A DNA stretch of 64,000 nucleotides from Arenibacter arenosicollis (GCF_014397245.1 NZ_JACLHY010000024.1:1-64000), one strand, 5' to 3'; shown: positions 27,178 through 37,339, numbered from the stretch's first letter. Numbers and translations: made by a program. Notes: generated by a model from the sequence alone, not told the origin.

Positions 27178-27482
27178 GTACTGTTTTAATCTAAATGTTT
27201 TGCCTATTATAACAGAAATCCAGTTGGTAAAGGCACAAAATTTACCTCAAATTAAGATATCAAAAATTAGTCATCAAGGTTGCAAAACTTAGAGTTTAGC
27301 TAAGGAAGATACTACATTTTGCCCATTAATGGTGCTCCAAATAATGAAGGGAAAAAGTTTTTATTTCGGAATCAGAGGAAATTAAAGCTAGTCATTGTTA
27401 TACTGGACTCTTTGCTAACTTAACCTTTAAAATTTTTTGGGTTTGGAAGGCACTTCGCTCCTTATAGTGGTTAAGTTATTGA
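27178..27482. other. Spacer upstream of the hydrolase, right edge of the island
   Basis: No coding potential recognised. AACTTAACC (27417-27425) and GGTTAAGTT (27469-27477) form a 9-bp inverted repeat around 43 bases, ending 15 bp before the right direct repeat starts. The hydrolase promoter should lie here, but no clear -7 element was found. Confidence 0.4.
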
Positions 27483-27836
27483 ACCTACTTATATTCTTTT
27501 TCTGAGGTGGTTCGACTTACCAAAACTTTGGCTGTTTTGGACAACGGGGAGAGATTAAGAAACAAACCTGTAAGGTCTCTTATCAATGGTGATATTGGTT
27601 TTGCACTGGGCAGCAACAGGTGGGTGTATTGGCACATTGTTTCAGGTGAAATAGAGCAATTGGCCCATGAGGAGAACGAGAAGATCGTAATAAATGATTG
27701 GTTTAAGGATCGAAACTTTAACATGGGGGATAAAATAATGATTTATCAATATTTTAAGGACCACGGGAGACTCGAGGGCGAAACCTTAGAGCAAATCGAA
27801 CCTGGGATTTCACTTTGGGACAAATCTCTTGAATGA
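27483..27836 (+). pseudogene. 5'-truncated paralogue of the orphan small protein
   Basis: The frame homologous to the gene at 7332 begins right after a TGA at 27480-27482 and lacks the first 22-23 codons of the other copy. Residues YSFSEVV to WFKDR match almost perfectly, then the C-terminus diverges (RNFNMGDKIMIYQYFKDHGR). A GTG at 27507 could start a 109-residue product, but loss of the N-terminal beta strand makes a broken or chimeric copy more likely. The intact C-terminal frame suggests truncation was recent or that a shorter product is still made. Confidence 0.65.
27492..27712 (+). repeat. Right direct repeat (221 bp) bounding the NRPS island
   Basis: Partner of 7401-7621, 220 of 221 bases identical, same orientation. 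Confidence 0.95.
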
Positions 27837-27926
27837 ATTATGCGTTAATTGGGATACTATTTATGTATGTTATGCAAATTACCGTTACACCTGAATATTC
27901 ATATGTCAGAAGTAAAGTAGATACTA

Positions 27927-28187
27927 TTATTCCATTGATTTAAAATGGGCATTTTCATAATCATGAATATGAATCCAATGATGATCGCTATTATTGGCAA
28001 TATGTTGCTCTACCCTGTAAAGGCTAGTTCCTTCCAATGTAGTATACATATCTATTAAAACCCGGCACATAAAAGTTTCTTCATCAACCGTTATTCCGAC
28101 ATTTTCACTATCCCTCTCATTTATTTTAATAATATCTCCTTGTTGAACCTTTTCTTCCAAAAACTTAATTTTCAAAATATCTTTCAT
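27927..28187 (-). CDS. Small hypothetical cytosolic protein
   Basis: 86 residues from the ATG at 28187, chosen over a longer frame whose extra 19 N-terminal residues are AT-rich spacer translation. It has a beta-rich start (KIKFLEEKVQQGDIIKINERDSENVGITVDEE) and a His-containing end (HHWIHIHDYENAHF). No family recognised. It stands alone between the truncated paralogue and the sulfatase block. Confidence 0.55.
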   Translation of the reverse strand: MKDILKIKFLEEKVQQGDIIKINERDSENVGITVDEETFMCRVLIDMYTTLEGTSLYRVEQHIANNSDHHWIHIHDYENAHFKSME

Positions 28188-28595
28188 AATAATCTTTTTT
28201 ATAAAATTAATGTAAATTATAAGTTGATTTTCATCCCAATACAATTAAAATTAACCCAGTCGCATAGGATAATTGGAATACAGATTTATGTGATAATTTG
28301 AGTTTCATACATTAATAGTTGTGGATTTCCTCTAACATCACAAAGTATTGAGAGTTAAACAATATTGTTGTCCATTTTTTTACCTATTTAAGAATAGTTC
28401 CGGTACGATCTATATATGGCTTAACTTAATTATTTTGAGCAAAGGTTTAATATGGCTTATGGACATATATACACAAGATTTCTTTTGAATAAAGAATGGA
28501 CGTAAATGACGAAACCAATATTCTTTGTGATAATTAATTTATTTTTAGCAACCTTTAGCCAATGCCTATATTTTTAAAACAATTAATAAAACCAA
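28188..28595. promoter_or_regulatory. Leader and promoter region of sulfatase block 1
   Basis: A 408-bp AT-rich spacer. The last 50 bases before the sulfatase ATG resemble the leader of the sulfatase at 50108: both have AACCTTTA, a TATATTTT tract, AATTAAT and end AAACCAAATGAGA. This suggests a shared promoter or leader element. Nothing else recognised. Confidence 0.45.
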
Positions 28596-30389
28596 ATGAG
28601 AATTATTAAAAAACCAGTAAAAATCATTTTCGGATTACCTTTTTTATTACTTCATCTAGTTGCTTTTTCTCAGACCCCTACGAAAGCTAAACCCAACGTC
28701 ATCATTGTAATTACTGACGACCAAGGGATGGGCGATTTGGGATGTTATGGTAATCCCTATATTAAAACTCCCAACATCGATGCTTTTTATAAAGAGTCGG
28801 TCCGACTTAATAATTTTCATGTTTCCACCACATGTGCTCCTACTCGAGGTGCTATTATGACCGGGAGACACACGAATAGGATAAATGTATTCCACACTAT
28901 AACAGGTAGGTCCTTGCTCTTTGAGGATGAGGTTATTTTACCTCAGATATTGGCTCAAAACGGATATACAAATGGGATGTTCGGAAAATGGCATTTGGGA
29001 GATAATTATCCATACCGCCCCGAAGATAGGGGGTTTCATGAGGTTGTCCGCCATGGTGGGGGAGGAATCACCCAAGGCCCGGATTATTGGGGTAACGATT
29101 ATTTTGATGATACGTATTGGCATAATAGTGAACCTAAGAAATACAACGGTTACTGTACCGACGTCTTCTTTTCCGAAGCCATGGACTTTATAGAGGAAAA
29201 CAAGGACGATCCTTTTTTCTGTTATATCGCCACCAATGCACCCCATGGCCCTTTGAACCTTCCCAAGGAATATTTGGATATGTATAAAGGTATTAAAGGC
29301 CTAGAGGAGCCCCAGCAACGTTTTTACGGGATGATCACTAACATTGATGATAATTTTAAGTTGTTGCAAAAGAAATTGGACGAATTGAAGATAGCGGACA
29401 ATACCATCCTTATTTTTATGACAGACAATGGTACCGCTGGAGGAAATAAGGTTTTTGATGCGGGATTAAGGGGTCAGAAAGGAAGTGAGTATGAAGGTGG
29501 ACATAGGGTTCCCCTTTTTATTCGTTGGCCCGATGGACAACTTACAGGAGGAAAAGACATTAATAAATTGGCCGCAGCATATGATTTGCTACCGACCTTT
29601 GTGGATCTCTTGGGGCTAGATTTTAATCCGGTAAAACCCTTGGATGGTAAAAGCTTGAAACCTTTGCTTTATGACCAGGCTCAGGATTGGCCTAATCGGG
29701 TGCTATATATAGATACCCAGAGACTTCAAAATTTGGTTAAATACAGGAAATACTCGGTTATGGATGACAATTGGCGGTTTGTAAACGGGACTGAACTTTA
29801 TAGCATGAACAGTGATCGAAGTCAGACTAAAAATGTTATTGCACAACATCCAGAGGTGGTAGAAAAACTGGCCGAAGGTTATGAAAAATGGTGGCAGTCA
29901 TTTATGGATGAAGGAGTCAACGAACGATATGCTTATATTAAAGTAGGTTCACCTAAGGAAAACCCCAGCCGTATTTCCGCCCATGATATGTTAACAGGTA
30001 AATTTGGGGATATGTGGCATCAATATGGAGCTGTAAGTGCTACCCAGGCTACCGGAAGATGGAAAGTTGAATTCGTAGAAGATGGGGAATATAAAATTAG
30101 CCTCTGCCGATTTCCAAGGGAAAGCGGATTGGCAATTAACGCAACTTTCCCGGCACAGGAAAAAATTGTGGAGTTGGACAGGACTATGCCTGCAAGTGTA
30201 AAAAATGATTTTGAAAAGGCATACTTATATGTTGCGGACGTAAATGAAACTGCTAAAATTGAAAAGGGACAAAAGGAAGTGTCCTTTACCGCCAAAATTT
30301 CGGCAGGAAGATATGATATGGAAGCACAGCTCATAGATAAGGATGACAGGGTGCACCCTGCTTACTATGTCTATATCGAAAAACTATAA
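28596..30389 (+). CDS. S1 sulfatase 1, periplasmic, with C-terminal extension
   Basis: 597 residues with a signal peptide (1-25, ending AFSQ). The sulfatase core begins PNVIIVITDDQG (metal-binding Asp pair) and has the formylglycine site CAPTRGAIMTGR (Cys80), GKWHLG, and FMTDNG. Cys80 must be converted to formylglycine by a maturation enzyme that is not in this window. About 120 extra residues follow the usual C-terminus (from about 475), probably a beta-sandwich that contacts glycan or helps folding. It leads a run of four sulfatases. The expected substrate is a sulfate ester on an algal polysaccharide; position and sugar cannot be told from sequence. Confidence 0.92.
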   Translation: MRIIKKPVKIIFGLPFLLLHLVAFSQTPTKAKPNVIIVITDDQGMGDLGCYGNPYIKTPNIDAFYKESVRLNNFHVSTTCAPTRGAIMTGRHTNRINVFHTITGRSLLFEDEVILPQILAQNGYTNGMFGKWHLGDNYPYRPEDRGFHEVVRHGGGGITQGPDYWGNDYFDDTYWHNSEPKKYNGYCTDVFFSEAMDFIEENKDDPFFCYIATNAPHGPLNLPKEYLDMYKGIKGLEEPQQRFYGMITNIDDNFKLLQKKLDELKIADNTILIFMTDNGTAGGNKVFDAGLRGQKGSEYEGGHRVPLFIRWPDGQLTGGKDINKLAAAYDLLPTFVDLLGLDFNPVKPLDGKSLKPLLYDQAQDWPNRVLYIDTQRLQNLVKYRKYSVMDDNWRFVNGTELYSMNSDRSQTKNVIAQHPEVVEKLAEGYEKWWQSFMDEGVNERYAYIKVGSPKENPSRISAHDMLTGKFGDMWHQYGAVSATQATGRWKVEFVEDGEYKISLCRFPRESGLAINATFPAQEKIVELDRTMPASVKNDFEKAYLYVADVNETAKIEKGQKEVSFTAKISAGRYDMEAQLIDKDDRVHPAYYVYIEKL

Positions 30390-30458
30390 AAGAAAAACTT
30401 GCCTTAGATCTTATATTGTCAGTGGTTTAATAAAAAAAATGGTAAATCGGTCTTGAAT

Positions 30459-31922
30459 ATGATTAAAAATATTACGTTTAATTACTGTTGGTTACTAATA
30501 GCGGTTTCTTTGGTAAGTTGTTTAGAAAGTCCAAATAAAGCGGCACCTGATACGACTGAAGTTGAACATCCCAATATTATCTTGTTGATGGCCGATGATC
30601 AAGGCTGGGGAGATACTGGATACAACGGTCACCCACATCTAAAGACCCCTAATTTGGATGCCATGGCCGCCAACGGAGCAGTTTTCGAACGTTTCTATGC
30701 CGCTTCGGCCGTATGTTCCCCAACCCGTGGAAGTGTAATGACCGGCAGACATCCGCTGCGCTATGGAATTTGTACGGCCAATTGTGGACATATAAAGGAA
30801 CAGGAGATAACCTTAGGTGAAATGGTAAAGGCCGAAGGGTATGTTACTGGCCATTTTGGGAAATGGCATTTGGGCACCCTCACACGTGATACCTTGGATG
30901 CCAATAGGGGAGGTAAAAAAGAAAATGACCAACATTATGCCCCACCTTTGAAGCATGGTTTTGATGTAAGTTTTGTAACGGAGTCCAAAGTTCCCACTTG
31001 GAATCCCATGGTTACACCTCCAAAATCTTCGGGAGATGTAAATGGTTCTCTGGTTGAAGGACAGCCATTTGGGACTTATTACTGGAATGGTCCAGGAAAG
31101 ATAGAAACCGAAAATTTGGAAGGGGACGATTCACGTGTCATTATGGATAGGGCAATTCCGTTTATTGAAAATGCCATAAAAAGTGATAAACCATTTATGA
31201 GTATTATTTGGTTTCATACTCCCCATTTACCGGTTTTGGCAGGGGAGGATGACCGAATGGCCTATGCCGAGCTTTCCGAAGATCAACAGCATTATTATGG
31301 CGTTATCACCGCCTTGGACAAGCAGGTGGGACGATTACGCGATAAACTGAAGGAATTGGGCATAGCTGAAAATACCATACTTTTCTACACCAGTGATAAT
31401 GGCCCAGAAGGAAAATCGGTCACCGGTAGAACACAAGGACTTACCAAGGGATTAAAGGGTAGAAAAAGGAGCCTTTATGAAGGAGGTATTAGGGTCCCCG
31501 GCATTATGGAATGGCAGGGAAAAATTAAACCTGGTACAAAGGTGCAAATACCTTGTTTTACTTCGGATTATTTTCCTACTATAGCCAATATTTTAGGGAC
31601 CGACCTAAAAAACAACCTTCGCCCTTATGATGGTATGGACCTGCTTCCCTTTGTAATTGGTAGTGTAAAAGAGAGATTAAAACCTTTGGCGTTTGAGTTT
31701 CAAGGTCAAGGGGCATTGATAGATAATGAATTCAAAATCTATAGTAAGGACAAAGGGGAAAATTTTGAATTGTACAATATTTTGGACGATGCATCCGAAA
31801 GTTATAATTTGGCGATTGAAAGACCGGAAAAACTAAAAGAAATGGTAGTCGAATGGCGAAAATGGAAAACTTCAGTGGAGAACAGTGCAGAAGGTAACGA
31901 TTATGGAAATATCCCTTTATAA
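30459..31922 (+). CDS. S1 sulfatase 2, lipoprotein
   Basis: 487 residues from the ATG at 30459 (a TTG six bases earlier is less likely). Lipobox LVSC gives a lipidated Cys21. The core has NIILLMADDQGWGD, the formylglycine site CSPTRGSVMTGR (Cys86), GKWHLG, TPHLPVLAG and YTSDNGPEG. Second gene of the four-sulfatase run, 69 bp after the first, so probably co-transcribed and acting on the outer leaflet or periplasmic face. Confidence 0.92.
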   Translation: MIKNITFNYCWLLIAVSLVSCLESPNKAAPDTTEVEHPNIILLMADDQGWGDTGYNGHPHLKTPNLDAMAANGAVFERFYAASAVCSPTRGSVMTGRHPLRYGICTANCGHIKEQEITLGEMVKAEGYVTGHFGKWHLGTLTRDTLDANRGGKKENDQHYAPPLKHGFDVSFVTESKVPTWNPMVTPPKSSGDVNGSLVEGQPFGTYYWNGPGKIETENLEGDDSRVIMDRAIPFIENAIKSDKPFMSIIWFHTPHLPVLAGEDDRMAYAELSEDQQHYYGVITALDKQVGRLRDKLKELGIAENTILFYTSDNGPEGKSVTGRTQGLTKGLKGRKRSLYEGGIRVPGIMEWQGKIKPGTKVQIPCFTSDYFPTIANILGTDLKNNLRPYDGMDLLPFVIGSVKERLKPLAFEFQGQGALIDNEFKIYSKDKGENFELYNILDDASESYNLAIERPEKLKEMVVEWRKWKTSVENSAEGNDYGNIPL

Positions 31923-31969
31923 ATAATTGACCGATCACGGATTAAGAATAAAAATTGAAAATAACTATT

Positions 31970-33505
31970 ATGAGAATGACCAAAAGTTTAATAGCACTGT
32001 TGCTAATATTAACAGCTGCGTGTAAACCAGCTCCGAAAGACAAGGAAGCACAGGGACAAAATCCAGAAAAACCAAATATTGTTTTCCTTTTCGCTGACGA
32101 CCAGACCTTTGAAAGTATTAGGGCCCTAGGCTTTGATGAAGTCCATACCCCTAATTTGGATCGCTTGGTTAATGAGGGTACTTCTTTTACCCATGCCTAC
32201 AATATGGGAGGTTGGAACGGTGCCATCTGCGTGGCATCTCGAGCTATGATTATATCCGGTTCCTATATTTGGAATGCCCAAGATAAAAGTGAATTATGGT
32301 CCAAGGGAGACTCAACCGCATTGAACCAGACTTGGAGCAGATTAATGGAAAAGCAGGGTTATGACACCTATATGACCGGAAAATGGCATGTGCAGGCACC
32401 TGCGGGCACTATCTTTAATGATGCCCAACATATTCGTCCCGGTATGCCAAAAGATCATGCCAATAAATTGGGCGCATCCATAAAGAAGTGGAAAGAGGAA
32501 TCGGGCGATATGAAGGATTGGAACAACTATATGCCGTTGGGCTATGGTCGGCCTACGGGCCCGGATGATACCGAATGGTCACCTACGGACACTTTGCAAG
32601 GTGGCTTTTGGGAGGGTGGAAAACATTGGAGCGAAGTGGTGCGTGACGATGCCCTGTCTTTCATAGAAACGGCCAAGCAAAAAGACGATCCGTTCTTTAT
32701 GTACCTAGCCTTTAACGCCACCCATGATCCAAGACAGGCTCCCCAAAGGTTTTTGGATATGTATCCACTGGAAAGTATTAAAGTACCTGAAAATTTCTTG
32801 CCAGAATACCCATGGAAAGATGATATGGGCAACCAACCAAGCCTTAGGGACGAGGCACTGGCCCCATATCCAAGAACGGAATATGCCGTTAAAGTACACC
32901 GTCAGGAATATTATGCCCTTTTAAGCCATATGGACGAGCAGATCGGTATAATATTGGACTCTTTGGAGGCCACCGGCAAAATGGACAATACCTATATCTT
33001 TTTTGGAGCGGATCACGGACTTTCCGTTGGTCACCACGGACTGATAGGAAAACAAAGTATGTTCGACCACAGCATTCGTATTCCAATGATGGTAATGGGA
33101 CCAGGTATTCCCAAGGGCAAACGTTTATCCCAAGATGTGTATTTGCAGGATATTATGGCTACGAGCTTGGAGTTGGCAAACATAGAAAAGCCGAATTATG
33201 TTCAGTTCAACAGTTTTATGGATATAATTAAAGGAGAAACCCAGGAAAGTCATTACAATGGCATTTATGGGGCCTATATCGATGTTCAGCGCATGATACG
33301 CAAAGACGGATTTAAACTTTTGGTGTATCCAAAAATAGAAAAGGTGCTTTTGTTCGATTTGGAAAAAGATCCGAATGAAATGAGTGACCTGGCTGATAAT
33401 CCAGAATATAAGGAAAAGGTAAAAACACTTTTTACCGACCTATTGGAACTTCAGAAAACTATGGGCGACAAACTAGATCTACAGGATATCTATAAGAAAA
33501 TATAA
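31970..33505 (+). CDS. S1 sulfatase 3, lipoprotein, with a C-x-A-x-R active site
   Basis: 511 residues from the ATG at 31970; a TTG at 31955 is less likely because it adds residues before the signal peptide. Lipobox LTAAC (Cys18). Core motifs are PNIVFLFADDQ, GKWHV, NATHDPRQAPQ and GADHGLSVGHHG. The formylglycine site reads CVASR (Cys87) where C-x-P-x-R is usual. C-x-A-x-R is known in some active sulfatases, so the enzyme may be functional. The gap to gene 2 is 47 bp and to gene 4 is 20 bp. Confidence 0.9.
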   Translation: MRMTKSLIALLLILTAACKPAPKDKEAQGQNPEKPNIVFLFADDQTFESIRALGFDEVHTPNLDRLVNEGTSFTHAYNMGGWNGAICVASRAMIISGSYIWNAQDKSELWSKGDSTALNQTWSRLMEKQGYDTYMTGKWHVQAPAGTIFNDAQHIRPGMPKDHANKLGASIKKWKEESGDMKDWNNYMPLGYGRPTGPDDTEWSPTDTLQGGFWEGGKHWSEVVRDDALSFIETAKQKDDPFFMYLAFNATHDPRQAPQRFLDMYPLESIKVPENFLPEYPWKDDMGNQPSLRDEALAPYPRTEYAVKVHRQEYYALLSHMDEQIGIILDSLEATGKMDNTYIFFGADHGLSVGHHGLIGKQSMFDHSIRIPMMVMGPGIPKGKRLSQDVYLQDIMATSLELANIEKPNYVQFNSFMDIIKGETQESHYNGIYGAYIDVQRMIRKDGFKLLVYPKIEKVLLFDLEKDPNEMSDLADNPEYKEKVKTLFTDLLELQKTMGDKLDLQDIYKKI

Positions 33506-33525
33506 AAAGATATTAAATAAATATC

Positions 33526-34986
33526 ATGTACAAAGTTTGTTTGTTATTTATATCCCTGCTTTTACTAAGTTGCGGTGGCACGGTCAATACTAAAGTCGAA
33601 GGTGAACGTTCTCCAAATATATTGTTTATTCTAGTCGATGATTTGGGAAAGGAATGGATCAGCAGCTATGGTGCCGAAGATATCATTACTCCAAATATAG
33701 ACGCACTGGCCAAATCTGGAATGCAGTTCAACAACGTGTATTCCATGCCGCAATGTACCCCTACAAGGATTGCCCTCTTAACGGGGCAGTATCCTTTTAG
33801 GAACGGTTGGGTAAATCATTGGGATGTTCCCAGGTGGGGTGGTGGAGCCCATTTTGATGAGACAGTGAATCCTTCATTGGTCAAGGAACTTCAAAGAGCT
33901 GGTTATGCCACCTGTATTGCAGGAAAATGGCAAATTGATGATTTTCGGGTAGAACCCGATGCCCTTGCCAAAAGTGGATTCGATGAATTTTGTATGTGGA
34001 CCGGTTATGAGGGCGGTATTGAAGCTAGTGCCGAGAGATACCAAGATCCCTATATTTATACCAAGGAGGGGAGCAAGACCTATACCGGTAGTTTTGGGCC
34101 AGACATATTTCGTGACTTTATAATAGATTTTACAACGGACAAAAAAGAGGTTCCATTTTTTGTTTACTATCCAATGGTATTGACACATACCCCATTTGTG
34201 AATACACCAGATGAATCCGCGGAGGATAACCTAGGGAAGCATAAGGCTATGGTGCGTTATACCGATAAGATTGTAGGGGAGTTATTGGGAGCATTGAAAC
34301 AAAATGGATTATTGGACAATACCATCGTAGTTTTTACTACGGACAATGGTACTACTAAAGCAATTACTGGATCATATAGGGGCCAAAGTATAGTTGGTGG
34401 CAAAGCCAGTACTACCGAACCAGGAATTGCAGCACCTTTTATAGTAAGTTGGCCAGGGCATGTAAAATCCAATAAGGAATCCAATGCTCTGATCGATTTT
34501 ACGGACATTTTGCCCACCTTCTTGGATATAGCGGGGGTTGCTGAAAAAAGTGAATGGACTTCTGCCAACGCCGATCATTATATAGATGGGAAATCCTTTA
34601 AAAAAGTTCTTTATAGTAACTCGGATAAATCGGATAGGGAATGGATATTAGGAATGGGTGGTGGTAACAATGCCCGTCTAACGGAGAATGGTGTGGAAAA
34701 TCAATATATTTACAGGGATAGGGTGATAAGAAACGAACAATATAAATTATATATAGGGTCTAATAAAGAACCTGAAAAATTCTTCGACCTTAAGAACGAT
34801 CCCTACGAACGGCATAATATTTTGGATAGTCTAAACACTTCAGAGGAAAGAGAGAATTTTGATAGGCTCCTAAAAGTTGTTAATTCGTTCCCACAAAAGG
34901 ACAATGACCCGAAATACGTACCGAATCCAGCCCAACCATGGGATGTTGAAATAACGGCAAAAAGTCAGGAATGGAAAATTGAATAA
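33526..34986 (+). CDS. S1 sulfatase 4, lipoprotein
   Basis: 486 residues with lipobox LLSC (Cys16). The core has NILFILVDDLGKEW, formylglycine site CTPTRIALLTGQ (Cys77), GKWQID, YYPMVLTHTPF and FTTDNGTTK. GKWQ replaces the usual GKWH, so one sulfate-pocket His is changed. Last gene of block 1; an imperfect terminator hairpin follows, then the convergent molybdenum hydroxylase genes. Confidence 0.9.
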   Translation: MYKVCLLFISLLLLSCGGTVNTKVEGERSPNILFILVDDLGKEWISSYGAEDIITPNIDALAKSGMQFNNVYSMPQCTPTRIALLTGQYPFRNGWVNHWDVPRWGGGAHFDETVNPSLVKELQRAGYATCIAGKWQIDDFRVEPDALAKSGFDEFCMWTGYEGGIEASAERYQDPYIYTKEGSKTYTGSFGPDIFRDFIIDFTTDKKEVPFFVYYPMVLTHTPFVNTPDESAEDNLGKHKAMVRYTDKIVGELLGALKQNGLLDNTIVVFTTDNGTTKAITGSYRGQSIVGGKASTTEPGIAAPFIVSWPGHVKSNKESNALIDFTDILPTFLDIAGVAEKSEWTSANADHYIDGKSFKKVLYSNSDKSDREWILGMGGGNNARLTENGVENQYIYRDRVIRNEQYKLYIGSNKEPEKFFDLKNDPYERHNILDSLNTSEERENFDRLLKVVNSFPQKDNDPKYVPNPAQPWDVEITAKSQEWKIE

Positions 34987-35017
34987 TTAATAGGTCCTTT
35001 TTTCAATTCATTTAAAT

Positions 35018-35056
35018 AATTCCCCGATGGTTAGACCTCGGGAATATTCTTTTTGT
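35018..35056. terminator. Bulged terminator hairpin between convergent genes
   Basis: ATTCCCCGA pairs with TCGGGAAT (one bulged base) around TGGTTAGACC; a T-rich stretch follows on the plus strand. It probably ends sulfatase block 1. Confidence 0.55.
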
Positions 35057-35108
35057 ATAGTACCAATCGATAGAGGGAAATAGGGAGTTCCGTCGAGTTC
35101 AATTTTCC

Positions 35109-37307
35109 TTATCCCACCACCTGTTTTTCGGTCATAAAGGGTTGATGATAATGTCGCTGTCCAGTAGCTTTATAAAGCGCATTGGCCAAGGCTCCAATAG
35201 CAGGAGGCAGACCTGGTTCTCCCAATCCGGTTGGATCTATTTCATTTTCAACGAAGAAAACTTCAATTTCCTTAGGGGCTTGTGAATGTCGGATCAACTG
35301 ATATTTGTCAAAATTCATTTGGTTGGGTGCACCATTTTCAAAGGTTAGCTGGCTATACATGGAATGACCAACACCATCGATTACACCACCTTGAATCATA
35401 TTCTCTGCGGCATCCCTATTGACTACAATTCCACAATCAACGGCACACCAGACCTTTTCGACAATTGGTTGCCCTTTTTCCATAATTATGTCGAACACTT
35501 CAGCAACATAGGTCGAATGACAAAAATAGGCAGCTACCCCACGATGAACATTGGGTTTTGTTGTTCCCCAATTCGCTTTTTCCTTAACCAGTTTCAATAC
35601 TCCGGCATACCTCTCTGCTTCGTATTCATGTTTCTCGCCAACAGGGTCTTTTATGGCGCGATCAAACAATTCCAAACGGAAATCAATCGGGTCTTTTCCC
35701 GCTGCTTCTGCAACCTCGTCAAGAAATGCTTGCTCGGCACCTGCTGTGAAATTAGATCTTGGTGCACGCCATGCACCTGTGGTAACATTGGTTGGCGCTT
35801 TAATTTTTTCAGCTAAATAATTTTCAACGGCTCCGGCAGGAAATCGATTTGGAAAAACAGGACCTTCGGGCAATCCGGCTCCTTTTACGCTGAAAGAAAT
35901 CAGATTATTATTTTCATCTAGACCAGCCTTATAAACCGAACGATAGGTAGGGCGATAGGTTCCTTGGGTCATATCATCCTCTCGGGAATAGATAAGTTTG
36001 ACGGGACCTCCAATTTTTTTTGAAATGGCGGCCGCTTCAACACCAAAATGTACATAGAGTCTTCTGCCAAAACCTCCTCCAATTCGGGTCATATTTACGG
36101 TTACTTTTTCCAGTGGTAGGTTTAATAATTTGGCAACCGACCCTTCCAATGCCTCAGGAGTTTGGGTGGGACCAATAAGTTCTGCCGAATCCTCTGTGAC
36201 ATTGGCAAAGAAGTTCATAGGTTCCAAGGTATTATGGGCTATGAAAGGGGCACTATATGTTCTTTCGATGATTTTGGCCGCTTTTTTAAAGGCAGCCTCT
36301 GGATTGCCATCCCTTCTACTTTCCTGTACCTCCCCGGACACCAACGCTTTTTCCAGTCTTTTCACGTGTAATTCGGAACTCTCTAATTCCCCGGTAGTTT
36401 CCCAGTTAGCTTTTAGTGCCTTTTTGGCTTGCATTAATTGCCAAGTAGATTCGCCAACGATGGCAATTAATTGTTTAAAACCTTTTTCGTCGAACCCACC
36501 GGGTTCTTCAACAGTAGTATCAACAATAAATGCATCCTTCACTCCGGGCATACTTTTTATCTCCGCTTCGTTAAAATCCTTTACTGTCATTCCAAAAGCG
36601 GGAGGATGCTGAATCATGGCCAGTTGCATGCCATCCCTATGGAAATCCAGACCAAATAAGGGTTTACCGGTAACTATTTTTTCGCCGTCTACATTCTTGA
36701 CACTTGTGCCTATTAATTTGAAATCCTTAACACCCTTTAGTTCAATTTCTTTAGGTACTTCGATGCCTACTGCCTTTGAGGCTACCTCTCCATAAGTAAT
36801 TGATCGTTCGCCATTAATTTCCTTGATGACTCCTTCACTGGCTGTCACATCCGTCACTTTTAAACCCCATTCCTTCGCGGCCGCTTCCATTAGCATTCTT
36901 CTGCCTGTTGCACCGGCCATCCGTAAAGCATTCCAGCTTAAACGAATGGATAGACTTCCACCAGCGAATTGGTTCTGGTACCAACCAGTATTTAGGGGCG
37001 CCTGTTCCACTACAACGTTTTCCCAAGGTACATCCAGCTCCTCAGCCACAATCATGGGCATTGAGGTACGAACGTTTTGTCCAATTTCCGGATTGGGCGA
37101 GTATATGGTAACCATACCCGTATCCCCGATTTTGATATAGCCGTTGATTTCGAACCATTCTTTTGGCACTGCTACTCCCGCTTCTGGTTCAGGTGTATTT
37201 GACTTACATCCGTTAAGCCAGCTAAACCCGATTAGCATACCACCACCAGCAGCGGCTGAAACCTTTATAAATGAACGACGATTATAATGTGTAACTATCT
37301 TTGTCAT
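35109..37307 (-). CDS. Molybdopterin-binding large subunit of an isoquinoline/aldehyde oxidoreductase
   Basis: 732 residues with a twin-Arg start (RRSFIKVSAAAGGG), so probably exported by Tat. The body has xanthine-oxidase-family molybdenum-domain features: RIGGGFGRRLYV, GAWRAPRSNFTAGAEQAFLDE, and near the C-terminus GLGEPGLPP with the expected catalytic Glu. The IorB type carries no FAD domain and passes electrons through the small subunit to a membrane acceptor. It lies 32 bp downstream of its iron-sulfur partner. Hydroxylation of an aromatic or aldehyde is probable; the substrate is unknown. The pair converges on the sulfatase run but is on the opposite strand, so a joint role is not shown. 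Confidence 0.88.
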   Translation of the reverse strand: MTKIVTHYNRRSFIKVSAAAGGGMLIGFSWLNGCKSNTPEPEAGVAVPKEWFEINGYIKIGDTGMVTIYSPNPEIGQNVRTSMPMIVAEELDVPWENVVVEQAPLNTGWYQNQFAGGSLSIRLSWNALRMAGATGRRMLMEAAAKEWGLKVTDVTASEGVIKEINGERSITYGEVASKAVGIEVPKEIELKGVKDFKLIGTSVKNVDGEKIVTGKPLFGLDFHRDGMQLAMIQHPPAFGMTVKDFNEAEIKSMPGVKDAFIVDTTVEEPGGFDEKGFKQLIAIVGESTWQLMQAKKALKANWETTGELESSELHVKRLEKALVSGEVQESRRDGNPEAAFKKAAKIIERTYSAPFIAHNTLEPMNFFANVTEDSAELIGPTQTPEALEGSVAKLLNLPLEKVTVNMTRIGGGFGRRLYVHFGVEAAAISKKIGGPVKLIYSREDDMTQGTYRPTYRSVYKAGLDENNNLISFSVKGAGLPEGPVFPNRFPAGAVENYLAEKIKAPTNVTTGAWRAPRSNFTAGAEQAFLDEVAEAAGKDPIDFRLELFDRAIKDPVGEKHEYEAERYAGVLKLVKEKANWGTTKPNVHRGVAAYFCHSTYVAEVFDIIMEKGQPIVEKVWCAVDCGIVVNRDAAENMIQGGVIDGVGHSMYSQLTFENGAPNQMNFDKYQLIRHSQAPKEIEVFFVENEIDPTGLGEPGLPPAIGALANALYKATGQRHYHQPFMTEKQVVG

Positions 37308-37339
37308 GATGTTTCTTTTTTTGATGTACCTATCAATGT

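Noticed and set aside
27417-27477. Inverted repeat with ACTTAAC and GTTAAGT ends resembling an integron attC site before the truncated paralogue
   Set aside because: The ends fit RYYYAAC/GTTRRRY, but there is no clear inner L-box pairing, no integrase, no cassette array and no second copy at 7332.
35364-36612. Long plus-strand frames opposite the molybdenum hydroxylase gene
   Set aside because: They are antisense shadows of a strongly supported gene, with no recognisable domains.
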